DNA of 64,000 nucleotides from Luteithermobacter gelatinilyticus (GCF_005849285.1 NZ_CP040517.1:1246501-1310500); one strand, 5' to 3'. Positions 46,033 through 54,543 are shown, numbered from the stretch's first letter. Notes: a model not told the origin generated them from the sequence alone. Translations and numbers: made by a program.

Positions 46033-46490
46033 AGTTATTTCCTCTAACAGGAGATTCGTTTCACGTCCCATCCATTGTGAAGGGACGCAGTTAAGGTAGT
46101 GCTTGCAATGTCAGGGGATAACTAAGTAAAACGGCGGACCGGTTGTCCAAGTATCTCGAAACAAGTTTACACGTGCGTCTACTGTGTAAAGTAAATCCCG
46201 ATAATGTCAATGGTTGATTGAAAATTTTTGAAAAAATGTTTGGTATGATTAACTCCAGATAAGGTCAAAGTGGAAATAGCGGCCTGGGAAGTTGGCAGAA
46301 TTCGAAAGGGCAAAAAACGAGAACCCGTAAAATTCTGTTTCAAAGACCGGAATAAAACTGTAATAAAGAAGGGCTACCTCATTGTGTGCTGAGGGAGATC
46401 ATTTGATTGCGGATTAGGACACAGTTCCTAAAAGCATTCGATGGTTCCGCTGATCAGGTTGTCTTAATTCTGCCGTGATCATCGGGCCTG
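46033..46490. other. Long intergenic region: cold-shock leader and desaturase upstream region
   Basis: The 458 bases have no credible gene. Next to the cold-shock gene is a hairpin with arms CGTCCC (46064-46069) and GGGACG (46082-46087), suited to a structured leader. Farther on are inverted arms TTTACAC (46166-46172) and GTGTAAA (46184-46190), a possible promoter or operator site. The part nearer 46490 is AT-rich and could hold the desaturase promoter. Confidence 0.45.
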
Positions 46491-47609
46491 ATGAGATACA
46501 CTTTTAAAAGATACAGGACACATACTATTTCCATACATCAATTGCCTAGTGACACGTCGATGGCCTCGGATGCCGGGTCTACCGATACTGCCGGCTTGCG
46601 TAAATATAACCATGAATGGTCGAAAATTATCCGCCCGTACGCCGAGCCGGTCCCTTGGCGAAGTATTTTGCAGTTAGTGACGACGATACTGCCCCTGGCC
46701 GGATTATGGACGGGCATGATGCTCACAGTCGATCAGGCCTATTATATAACATTGTTGATGGCGGTTCCCACGGCTGCATTCATTGTACGGCTGTTTATCA
46801 TCCAGCACGATTGCGGGCATCGTTCGTATTTTCGGTCCCGCCGGCTTAATGATCTGGTCGGAAATCTCATCGGAATCATTACTCTGACACCACATGCCTA
46901 TTGGCGCCGGGCCCACAATATTCACCATGCCACCTGTGGCAACCTGGAGCAGCGGGGGATTGGTGATGTGGATGTGCTTACAGTGGCGGAATACAGGACG
47001 TTGTCTTTCTGGAAACGTCTGGCCTATCGCATTTATCGCGCCCCTGCCATTATGTTGGGGATCGGGCCAGTCTATTTATTTGTGATCAAATACCGCCTTC
47101 CTCTGGATTTGATTCGTCGTCATCCGAAACTGTTCATCAGTGTGATGGGAACAAATTTCGGTATTGCCGGTGTTTTGACAGCGCTGGGGGTCAGTTTTGG
47201 CTTTATGAACGTTATGATGGTTCATGCGCCGGTTGTGTTTCTGTCTTCTGCCATTGGAGTTTGGCTGTTTTATATTCAGCACCAGTTTGAGCAAACATAT
47301 TGGAAAATGGAAGGTGACTGGAACTTTCATGAGGCTTCGGTCATGGCTAGCAGCTATTACGACCTGCCGCAGCCGTTGCGATGGTTTTCCGGCGACATCG
47401 GTATTCATCATATCCATCATCTGTCTTGTCGCATTCCCAATTACCGTCTTCGGGCTGGTCTGGCAGAGATTCCTGAATTGCAGCAACTTAACCGCATTGG
47501 TCTTCGGGACAGCCTGTCATGTTTTCGGCTTGCGCTTTGGGACGAAAAAGCACAACGCCTGATATCATTCAGGAACCTGCGCCAACAGCAATCGTCAGGC
47601 ATTGGATAA
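46491..47609 (+). CDS. Fatty acid desaturase-family membrane protein
   Basis: A diiron membrane desaturase of up to 372 residues. It has the three His boxes: HDCGH near residue 106, HNIHH near 143 and HHIHH near 306, with membrane helices between them (LVTTILPLAGLWTGMMLTVD near 60 and others). The length and boxes fit acyl-lipid desaturases of the DesA type. The first 23 residues look unlike the rest, and an alternative ATG lies at 46560; no start has a strong ribosome site. Being beside a cold-shock gene, it may help keep membranes fluid at low temperature, but the two are divergent. Confidence 0.85.
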   Translation: MRYTFKRYRTHTISIHQLPSDTSMASDAGSTDTAGLRKYNHEWSKIIRPYAEPVPWRSILQLVTTILPLAGLWTGMMLTVDQAYYITLLMAVPTAAFIVRLFIIQHDCGHRSYFRSRRLNDLVGNLIGIITLTPHAYWRRAHNIHHATCGNLEQRGIGDVDVLTVAEYRTLSFWKRLAYRIYRAPAIMLGIGPVYLFVIKYRLPLDLIRRHPKLFISVMGTNFGIAGVLTALGVSFGFMNVMMVHAPVVFLSSAIGVWLFYIQHQFEQTYWKMEGDWNFHEASVMASSYYDLPQPLRWFSGDIGIHHIHHLSCRIPNYRLRAGLAEIPELQQLNRIGLRDSLSCFRLALWDEKAQRLISFRNLRQQQSSGIG

Positions 47610-47715
47610 AGTTCTATAAGGGGAAGAACTCAGCGCGTGTTTCAAGCCGGAAAGGTGTGAGCCGCAGCGGGGTGGCATCCTTTGGAAACATATAAATATA
47701 AATTACGAGATTAAT

Positions 47716-48531
47716 ATGAAACTAAAAAACACCATCCACAATATGGCTATTTTTTGCGATTTTGAAAATGTCGCCCTTGGTGTCCGTGACGCCAAATATG
47801 AGGCTTTTAATATCCAGAAAGTACTGGAGAGACTCCTCCTTAAAGGTAATATTGTGGTCAAGAAAGCCTATTGTGACTGGGCGCGTTATAAAGAATTCAA
47901 ATCCGCCATGCATGAGGCGACTTTCGAATTAATCGAAATTCCGCATGTTCGCATGTCAGGGAAAAATTCCGCCGATATCCGCATGGTGGTGGATGCCCTG
48001 GATCTTTGTTATACCAAATCCCACGTTGATACTTTCGTGGTCATCAGCGGTGATTCAGACTTTTCCCCTCTGGTTAGCAAACTGCGTGAAAACAACAAAA
48101 TGGTTATTGGCGTGGGAGTGAAAAATTCGACGTCTGACCTGCTGACGTCGAATTGCGATGAATTTATCTATTATGATGACCTGATCCTTGAGGCGGAAAA
48201 ACAAGGAAAAGAGAAACGCCGCAGAACAGCAGAGGCTCAGCCCCGGAAAGGCAGTTCCAGTGACGAGGAGGAAAAACAACTGGCCGGACTTACGCTGGTT
48301 CTGGAAACAATCGAGGATTTATTGAAGGAGCGTGGTGAGGAAGAAAAGGTCTGGGGGTCCATGGTCAAACAAACCCTGAAACGCCGAAAACCCGGTTTCA
48401 GTGAATCCTATCACGGTTACCGAACGTTCACAAAACTCCTAGAAGATGCGCAAAAACGCGGAATGTTGGATCTGGAATATGATAAAAAATCCGGCGGATA
48501 CATTATCAAGAGCCTCTTACAGGACAAATAA
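47716..48531 (+). CDS. NYN-domain protein with C-terminal LOTUS/OST-HTH domain
   Basis: A protein of 271 residues. The NYN (PIN-like RNase) domain covers residues 8-150: AIFCDFENVALGVRDAKY, then SADIRMVVDALDLCYT and VVISGDSDFSPLVSKLRENN, supplying the acidic residues that bind the metal. After a basic and Glu-rich linker the C-terminal part (SMVKQTLKRRKPGFSESYHG, then YRTFTKLLEDAQKRGMLDLE) matches the OST-HTH/LOTUS fold that binds RNA. The combination, known from DUF88/LabA-like proteins, suggests RNA degradation or processing. It stands alone. Confidence 0.85.
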   Translation: MKLKNTIHNMAIFCDFENVALGVRDAKYEAFNIQKVLERLLLKGNIVVKKAYCDWARYKEFKSAMHEATFELIEIPHVRMSGKNSADIRMVVDALDLCYTKSHVDTFVVISGDSDFSPLVSKLRENNKMVIGVGVKNSTSDLLTSNCDEFIYYDDLILEAEKQGKEKRRRTAEAQPRKGSSSDEEEKQLAGLTLVLETIEDLLKERGEEEKVWGSMVKQTLKRRKPGFSESYHGYRTFTKLLEDAQKRGMLDLEYDKKSGGYIIKSLLQDK

Positions 48532-48575
48532 GGGGGGTGAGGGAATGTGGACCGCGGTGTCCCGACCCTTACATT

Positions 48576-48617
48576 CCCGTTGTTATTTTAGAGTGACCCG
48601 TTGTTATTTTAGAGTGA
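48576..48617. repeat. 21-bp tandem duplication ending in the repeat element
   Basis: CCCGTTGTTATTTTAGAGTG plus A occurs twice in direct succession (48576-48596 and 48597-48617). The second unit runs into repeat copy 7, so the first carries a partial copy of the element's left end. Confidence 0.85.
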
Positions 48618-48639
48618 ACTGTGAATAGGTTGGCTCAAT
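48610..48639 (+). repeat. Dispersed palindromic element, copy 7 (right end missing)
   Basis: TAGAGTGAACTGTGAATA is followed by GGTTGGCTCAAT and then by the reading frame of the MaoC-like gene; the right arm is lost. The TCA at 48635-48637 is the stop codon of that gene on the minus strand. Confidence 0.85.
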
Positions 48640-49060
48640 CGGTATCGAAGGGAAAAACCAGAACAGCACGGGCCGTGAATTTTTCTTCTTCCCACTGGTT
48701 GGTCACCACGATTTTCACGTCAATCCTTTTTTCCGTTGCTGTGTCATATGTATCGGTAATCATGGCTTGTGCCTGTAAGATGTCTTCAAGCTGGGTGAGC
48801 GCCGTAAAGCGCCCCTCATAGGAGCGGATACAGTGCGGGGGGACCTGACTTGTGAGGATATTGGCGGCATAGGCCATGACCAGCATGCCCTGGGCAAAAA
48901 CATCCTCCATACCGGCGGCCCGGGCGAATGCCCGGTCAAGATGAATGGGGTTATGGTCCCCCGAAACGGCGGCATAAGAGGCGAGCAGGGCCCTGGTGAT
49001 CCGGAGCGGGGCCGGGCGGGATAACATCTGGCCGGGCTCAAGATGTTCATGGTTAAGCAT
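48635..49060 (-). CDS. MaoC-like hydratase, C-terminal-half subunit
   Basis: A single hot-dog domain of 141 residues. It has RALLASYAAVSGDHNPIHLD near residue 24, containing the Asp and His of the R-hydratase motif, and VFAQGMLVMAYAANILT. It is expected to hydrate a trans-2-enoyl-CoA. The first 8 bases overlap the end of the preceding MaoC-N-type gene, so the two polypeptides are made together and probably form a heterodimer. The stop codon lies in repeat copy 7, so its natural C-terminus may be altered. Confidence 0.82.
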   Translation of the reverse strand: MLNHEHLEPGQMLSRPAPLRITRALLASYAAVSGDHNPIHLDRAFARAAGMEDVFAQGMLVMAYAANILTSQVPPHCIRSYEGRFTALTQLEDILQAQAMITDTYDTATEKRIDVKIVVTNQWEEEKFTARAVLVFPFDTD

Positions 49061-49565
49061 GGGATTGTTCTCTGGCGGCAGTAGGGGTATGGCGGACCGC
49101 GAAAGTTGATCGCATTTCGGCGATTTTTCCCCCGCTGGTAAGGCGAAGACGATCCCTCGTATCAGTTGTAGTGGTGACAAGGGTTTCTTTGATGATAAAG
49201 GTCAGTGTGCCGCTCTTGCGGCCTGTTTTGTCATAGATGTCGGCGATACGAGAAGAGATTTTGACATTTTCCCCGGCATAAAGGGGAGAATGATAAAGAA
49301 AATATTGTCCCGCATGTAACAGGTCATGCTGATTGACCCCCATGTCAAACAGCCACGCATAGGGATCTGCCTGCATAAAATCCAGACAAAACAGATAGGT
49401 GGGTGGCACCGGCAGGGCAGGGTGTCCCATTGCGCGGGCATACCCTTCCTCCAGATAGAGCGGGTTGTTCTGCCCGGTGGCACGGGCAAAACGCCTCAGG
49501 TTATCTGTCCGGATTGTGACGATATGGCTACCCAGTGTTTTCCCGATATGTTTCCGGTCAATCAT
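49053..49565 (-). CDS. MaoC N-terminal-type dehydratase subunit
   Basis: A 170-residue hot-dog protein of the MaoC_dehydrat_N/FAS1-like group: IGKTLGSHIVTIRTDNLRRF at the N-terminus, PLYLEEGYARAMGHPALPVP near 42, and HAGQYFLYHSPLYAGENVKI near 90. In bacteria that degrade steroids or mesaconyl-type acids, such a domain is the structural partner of an active MaoC half. The ATG at 49565 overlaps the end of the hydrolase gene by 8 bases. The longer open frame up to 49928 is inside the hydrolase gene and is rejected. Confidence 0.82.
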   Translation of the reverse strand: MIDRKHIGKTLGSHIVTIRTDNLRRFARATGQNNPLYLEEGYARAMGHPALPVPPTYLFCLDFMQADPYAWLFDMGVNQHDLLHAGQYFLYHSPLYAGENVKISSRIADIYDKTGRKSGTLTFIIKETLVTTTTDTRDRLRLTSGGKIAEMRSTFAVRHTPTAAREQSHA

Positions 49566-50508
49566 GCTGAAGCTTTGCAACAAATTCTTCCAGGGCTGTG
49601 ATGGCTTCCGGCTCGTCCAACATGGGAGCATGTCCCCGGTTCGGAATGGTGACCGGGAAAAACTGCGGGTGGCGGGCGGCCATTTTTTGTTGTGTTTCGG
49701 CAGACAGAATATCGGACAGTTCGCCGCGAATGGACAGGATGGGAATATTCCCAAGCCGCCCAAAAAGACGCCAAAGGTCCCCAAAAACCAGGCGCTTGAG
49801 AAAAGCCAAAACCCGGGCTTTGAGGACGTGGAGTTTGCTGGTGGGCGCAGCGAAAGGGAGCGCGATGGCGTTGTCATAGGCGGGTATGGGCCGTCCGTTT
49901 GTGTCAAGTTTGTAAGATCGCCGTGCAAATTTCATCCAATCTTCCTGGGTATAGTCCGGAAAAGCTAGGGCATTGATCTGGCGTACCCGTTTGGCGGCTT
50001 CCTCCCACGAACCCACCGGCCGGCCCTTGCCCACATACTGCTTGATCCGCTCAAGACCCGCCGGGTCAATTTCCGGACCGACGTCGTTAAGCACGATGCC
50101 CCTGAACAGATGGGGTTTCATGGCGGCCATCACCATAGCCATCAGGCCACCCATGGAGGTCCCCACAAGGATAATGTTGTTGAGCTTCATATGATCAATG
50201 AGCCTGAACATGTCGGCTATATAATACTTGATGTCATAATGAGCTGGATTAGGGTCATAGTCGGAACGACCGCGGCCGCGCTGATCCGGGGCGATGATCC
50301 GGTACTGCGGAAGCATCTCGGCCAGCGGTTCGAAGTCAAGGGAGTTGCGGGTCAGGCCATGCAGGCAGAGCAGAGGGAGGTCCTGTGCCTCTTGCCCGAT
50401 CGTATCTGAAGCCGTGTCCCGGGCAAAAAGTTTCAGCCCATCCCTGCTGTGGTAATGGAGTTCGTTCTGCCAGACGGTGCCGGTCTCAGTCACAGGTAAT
50501 ATTTCCAT
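49558..50508 (-). CDS. Alpha/beta-fold hydrolase
   Basis: A 316-residue serine hydrolase of the esterase/C-C hydrolase type: LCLHGLTRNSLDFEPLAEML near residue 48 (oxyanion HG), PDQRGRGRSDYDPNP near 74, nucleophile elbow GTSMGGLMAM near 117, and His in NRGHAPMLDEPEAI near 295. The gene overlaps the end of the ligase gene by 23 bases. In this operon it could be a thioesterase, lactonase or ester hydrolase of an intermediate; the sequence does not tell. Confidence 0.85.
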   Translation of the reverse strand: MEILPVTETGTVWQNELHYHSRDGLKLFARDTASDTIGQEAQDLPLLCLHGLTRNSLDFEPLAEMLPQYRIIAPDQRGRGRSDYDPNPAHYDIKYYIADMFRLIDHMKLNNIILVGTSMGGLMAMVMAAMKPHLFRGIVLNDVGPEIDPAGLERIKQYVGKGRPVGSWEEAAKRVRQINALAFPDYTQEDWMKFARRSYKLDTNGRPIPAYDNAIALPFAAPTSKLHVLKARVLAFLKRLVFGDLWRLFGRLGNIPILSIRGELSDILSAETQQKMAARHPQFFPVTIPNRGHAPMLDEPEAITALEEFVAKLQHD

Positions 50509-52036
50509 ATTTCTCTCGCAGGATGTTTTTGAGGATCTTGCCGTTGGGATTGCGCGGCAAATGATTTACAATTTTTAGCATCGAAATTTTTTGCTGTCGG
50601 CCCAGACGGGCATTACACCATTCCCGAATGTCTTCCGCAGGGACGGGTTTTCCCTTGTGCAGAACGACAAGCGCCAGCGGCGTTTCGCCCCACCGGCGGG
50701 ATTTTATTCCGATGACGGCGGCTTCGCTGATCGCATCATGCTGCATCAGGACGGTTTCCAGGTCTTCGGGATAGATATTCTGCCCGCCGGACAGGATCAT
50801 GTCCTTCAATCGTCCGGTGAGATATAAAAATCCTTCTTCGTCAAGATGACCCAGATCGCCAGTTCGCAGCCATTTTTTGCCCGCCTCATCCGTCCAAGTC
50901 GCTTCTTCTGTAGCATCCTTGCGGTTAAAATAACCGGACATCAGGAAACTGCTGCGGCCGACGATCTCCCCTTTTTCACCGGGCGGCATTTCCCGGCCAT
51001 CGGGACCGATAATTTTTAGATCTACGCTAAGGTTGGGTTTGCCCACCGAGGCGGGTCGCAGCAGGCCGTCTTCGGGCTCTATGGTGGTGCTGATCCCTTC
51101 GGTCAGGCCGTATAGCTCGATCAGGGAACCGGAAAGACGGGCACAAAGTTTTTCTTTCAAGGAGGCATGAAGGGGGGATCCACAACTCATCACGGCCCGC
51201 AGAGAGCTTAAATCGAATTTTTCTTGGCCCTTGAGCTCTAAAATTTGTTGGAATTGAACCGGCACCATCGAACAATGGGTGATGCGTAACTCCTGAACGG
51301 CTGTCAGGAAATCCAACGCGTCAAATTTTTTTTGGATGATGAGGGTTCCCCCGTTCAAGAGGGTGCATATCATGGAGACCCAGCTGATATTGGAATAGAG
51401 CCCGATATTGACCAGAGTGCGGATTTTGCCACTATAATGTAAGGCCAGGGAAATGGCCTGGGCAAAATTAAGACGCCCTTGCTGGGTGTGGACAATGCCC
51501 TTGGGCGTACCGGTGGTGCCGGAACTGTAAATGATGTTGATGGGATCGTCGGGCGCGAGGGGGATATCCGGCGGGTCTGAAGGCTGATTTTCTTTCCAGG
51601 TGGCGTAATCAATCCAGTTCTCGTTCACCTCGCCTGCGCAAAGGCGGAGGGGCGCCAGGTCATGGGGAAGGGCGGCGAAGCGGGAAGCCTGATCCGCGGT
51701 CACGATCAGGGCTCTGGCGCCGCAATCTTTAATCATGCGTACAATGTGGTCATCGGAAACGGCAAGATTAAGTGGCACGGCAACACATCCCGCCCGGAAA
51801 ATGCCGAACAGGATTTCGACCATTTCGATGCTGTTGCTCATAACAACAGCTACCCGATCTCCTTTCTTAAGGCCCAGCGCCAAAAGGCCGTGGGCCACTC
51901 TGTTCTGGTTTTCTGCGAACGCCTGCCATGTAACAAGGCGATCTTCGCAAATGAGGGCGGGGTCCGAGGCGCGCCATTTGCCATGAAGGGCAATGATATC
52001 GGGCAATAAGGGCGTTTGAAGGGGAAAAACTGTCAT
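50486..52036 (-). CDS. AMP-dependent acid-CoA ligase
   Basis: An ANL enzyme of about 516 residues: NIIYSSGTTGTPKGIVHT near residue 165 (P-loop), EGISTTIEPEDGLLRPASVG near 310, LRTGDLGHLDEEGFLYLTGR near 398 and the lysine LPRNPNGKILKNILRE at the end. It activates an acid, plausibly aromatic or medium chain, for CoA-dependent degradation. I place the start at the ATG at 52036 (MTVFPLQTPLLPDI), not at 52144, since the upstream residues are unlike the family. A hairpin lies in the gap to the TonB gene. Confidence 0.86.
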   Translation of the reverse strand: MTVFPLQTPLLPDIIALHGKWRASDPALICEDRLVTWQAFAENQNRVAHGLLALGLKKGDRVAVVMSNSIEMVEILFGIFRAGCVAVPLNLAVSDDHIVRMIKDCGARALIVTADQASRFAALPHDLAPLRLCAGEVNENWIDYATWKENQPSDPPDIPLAPDDPINIIYSSGTTGTPKGIVHTQQGRLNFAQAISLALHYSGKIRTLVNIGLYSNISWVSMICTLLNGGTLIIQKKFDALDFLTAVQELRITHCSMVPVQFQQILELKGQEKFDLSSLRAVMSCGSPLHASLKEKLCARLSGSLIELYGLTEGISTTIEPEDGLLRPASVGKPNLSVDLKIIGPDGREMPPGEKGEIVGRSSFLMSGYFNRKDATEEATWTDEAGKKWLRTGDLGHLDEEGFLYLTGRLKDMILSGGQNIYPEDLETVLMQHDAISEAAVIGIKSRRWGETPLALVVLHKGKPVPAEDIREWCNARLGRQQKISMLKIVNHLPRNPNGKILKNILREKYGNITCD

Positions 52037-52104
52037 CGGGATCTTGCCTGTGTTTTTCTTGCGGTTTCTGAAATTGGGGGCAACGGTCACAAAATCTTGG
52101 AGAT

Positions 52105-52133
52105 GATGACGGAACCGGCCTGGTTCCGTCATC
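52105..52133. other. Perfect 12-bp-stem hairpin in the operon gap
   Basis: GATGACGGAACC (52105-52116) pairs exactly with GGTTCCGTCATC (52122-52133) around GGCCT. It is between the stop of the TonB receptor and the start of the ligase. No T-run follows, so it may be an mRNA processing or partial termination site that lowers expression of the distal genes. Confidence 0.6.
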
Positions 52134-52147
52134 CCTGTGTCCATAGG

Positions 52148-54463
52148 CTAGAAACTATATCCTACGGTAAAGGTTACGGTTCGCGGCGGGCCGAAAAAGG
52201 CCGTGATATTGTTTTCCAGTCCCAGCGGAGTATAGGGCGCGCCGAAATTATAACCGGCCGTTTTGTAGCGCTTGTCGGACAGGTTTTTACCATGCAGCCC
52301 CAGGCTCCAGACACCCTCGTTGTCGGTCCAGACCAGACTGGCATCAAACAGGCTGTAGGCGTCTTGGTCGATTTCCGGCACTGGCATTTCAAACTGAACG
52401 ACGGACCCTTTGTGGGACCAACTGCCGGACAGCGACAATTTACCGTCCGCCAGGGGCACGCTATAGGTTAGTTGCAGGAAAGACATGAATTCCGGGGTGT
52501 TCTGAACCTCCCGTTCATCGGCGATATTCACACCGTTGAAAATCCATTCATTGATTTCGGCGTCCAATACACTCAGACTGCCGCGCAGGACAAGATTATC
52601 GGTGATCAGAAGGGTGCCTTCGGCCTCGATGCCTTTGATGGTGGCGGAACCCGCGTTGGTGACCGTGCCGACAAAATCGTCGTTGACACCGTCGCCATTG
52701 GTATCAATGGGCAGGGATCCCGGAATCTGCATGTCACTATAATCGCTGTAAAAGGCCGCCAGATTCAGGCGCAGACGTCCGTCCGCCAGGGTGGATTTCA
52801 CCCCGATTTCATAGGTCGTCAGGTTTTCCGGTTCATAGCCGTTTTCCACATCTTCGCCGCCGGCCACCAGATTGGCACCGCGCGGGTCAAAGCTGCCGGC
52901 CTTGAAGCCCTTGGAGAAAGATGCATAGGTGGTGGCTTCCTCTGAAATCGCATAATCCAGAACCACGCGCGGCGTAAATTTATTGAAGGTCCGTTCCGCC
53001 TCAAAATCACTGGAGGTGGCGAGAAGAATGGCGGCGTCGTTGCCAAAAAAGATGGACGGCACGCCGAGGAAAGACTGCCGCAACACATCCGCGGAACGTT
53101 TGTCGCTGGTATAGCGCCCGCCAAGGGACAGGGACAGGCGGTCGGTCAAGTCATAGGTGAAATCGGCGAAAATGGACCAGGCTTCGGTGTCCACCACCCC
53201 ACCGGTATAGGCGGTCAGTTCGCTGCCAAAGGCGATACGGCCCAGCTGCCCCAGCACCACGTCAAAATCGTTGGCAGCCGACGCATTAAGATAATAAAAA
53301 CCGATCAGGCCTTTGATCCGGTCCGAAGTATAGGAAATCTGGAACTCCTGACTGAATTGCTGGTTGTCGTAGATGACGGCAGCATCCAGATCATCAACTT
53401 CCAGGCTGTCAAAATCAATCACTGATTCCGTATAATCTTCCCGATAGGCGGTGATGGACTTGAAGCTGATGGTTTCACTGACCTGCCATTCCAGAAGGCC
53501 GTTGATCCCTTTGACCTTTACTTCGTTATTGCCGTCAATACCGGAAGTGGAGGCGTTGATTTCAGCCCCGGCGCGGGTGTCAAAGACATTGTCCAGGACT
53601 GGCGCACCGCTGACAGCGCCGGGATTGACCCGGTGGCCGTGGCGGGCGTTGGAGTCATCGTCCGTATAATCGCCACTGAGGCGGATGAACACATCTGGCG
53701 TGGGCTCCCATTCCAGGCTGGCGCGGAACGCGAGGATTTCCTTGTTATAATTTTCCGCGCCGGTGGTCAGGTTGGTGCCATATCCGTTGCGGTTCAGGGA
53801 CGCCACGGCACCACCGATCCGCAAAGTGTTGGTCAGGGGGACGGACCCCTTGGCCACGCCGTCAATCTGGCCGAAGTTGCCTACGGAAGCGCGCAACGAC
53901 AGGCTGGGATCGGTGGAAAGGCGACGGGTGACATATTTAATGGCCCCGCCCACCGCGTTACGGCCATAAAGTGTGCCCTGTGGGCCCCGCAGCACCTCGA
54001 TCCGTTCCACATCATAAATATCCAGAAGGGTGCCCTGGGGACGGGCCAGATATACGTCGTCCAGATAAATCGCCACCCCCTGTTCAAACCCGGCCAGCGG
54101 GTCCTGCTGGCCCACCCCGCGAATAAAGGCGGTCAGGGTACTGTTGGTGGCGCGTGAGGGTTCCAGGGTGACGCTGGGCGCGCTTTGCGCCAGTTCGGAA
54201 ATATCCCTGATGCCGTTGAATTCCAGATCCTTACCGGTAAAGGCCGTAATGGCCACGGGTACTTCCTGCAGGGATTCATCCCGGCGGCGCGCTGTCACGA
54301 TAATCTCTTCCAGGGTCAGGGCCGTTTCCGCCTCTGCCTTTGCCTCTGCATCATTGATGTCATTGTCTCCCATAGCCAGGCTGGGCGCTGCACGGGTCAT
54401 ATCAAGAACGAAAACGCTGGCCAGCAGAGCGGCTTTCATGGGTAAGGTTTTAAGCAGTCTCAT
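52148..54463 (-). CDS. TonB-dependent outer-membrane receptor
   Basis: A 771-residue receptor. Signal peptide at residues 1-29 (ALLASVFVLDMTRAAPSLAM). The TonB-box region is EEIIVTARRRDESLQEVPVA, then the plug domain (PQGTLYGRNAVGGAIKYVTR) and the beta-barrel, ending in aromatic F (VTFTVGYSF). The sequence type is the one common in sphingomonads and marine alphaproteobacteria for uptake of hydrophobic or aromatic compounds, rather than siderophores. It is the first gene of a TetR-controlled operon with a ligase, hydrolase and MaoC pair. The ligand is unknown. Confidence 0.92.
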   Translation of the reverse strand: MRLLKTLPMKAALLASVFVLDMTRAAPSLAMGDNDINDAEAKAEAETALTLEEIIVTARRRDESLQEVPVAITAFTGKDLEFNGIRDISELAQSAPSVTLEPSRATNSTLTAFIRGVGQQDPLAGFEQGVAIYLDDVYLARPQGTLLDIYDVERIEVLRGPQGTLYGRNAVGGAIKYVTRRLSTDPSLSLRASVGNFGQIDGVAKGSVPLTNTLRIGGAVASLNRNGYGTNLTTGAENYNKEILAFRASLEWEPTPDVFIRLSGDYTDDDSNARHGHRVNPGAVSGAPVLDNVFDTRAGAEINASTSGIDGNNEVKVKGINGLLEWQVSETISFKSITAYREDYTESVIDFDSLEVDDLDAAVIYDNQQFSQEFQISYTSDRIKGLIGFYYLNASAANDFDVVLGQLGRIAFGSELTAYTGGVVDTEAWSIFADFTYDLTDRLSLSLGGRYTSDKRSADVLRQSFLGVPSIFFGNDAAILLATSSDFEAERTFNKFTPRVVLDYAISEEATTYASFSKGFKAGSFDPRGANLVAGGEDVENGYEPENLTTYEIGVKSTLADGRLRLNLAAFYSDYSDMQIPGSLPIDTNGDGVNDDFVGTVTNAGSATIKGIEAEGTLLITDNLVLRGSLSVLDAEINEWIFNGVNIADEREVQNTPEFMSFLQLTYSVPLADGKLSLSGSWSHKGSVVQFEMPVPEIDQDAYSLFDASLVWTDNEGVWSLGLHGKNLSDKRYKTAGYNFGAPYTPLGLENNITAFFGPPRTVTFTVGYSF

Positions 54464-54503
54464 GAGTGGTGTTCCCTATATAATTTATCATTCTGAAATA
54501 AAC

Positions 54504-54543
54504 TGGACATTTGTCCAATTATTATTACTGGACGATTGTCCAG
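54504..54543. promoter_or_regulatory. Two TetR-type operators between receptor and regulator
   Basis: TGGACATTTGTCCA (54504-54517) and CTGGACGATTGTCCAG (54528-54543) share the half-site TGGAC with a four-base spacer. Their centres are about 25 bp apart. They lie between the divergent TonB receptor and TetR genes, 41 bp upstream of the receptor start, as expected for autoregulated repression. Confidence 0.8.

Noticed and set aside
49566-49928. Upstream extension of the MaoC-N gene inside the hydrolase gene
   Set aside because: The segment is an out-of-frame read of the hydrolase and is low in family similarity.
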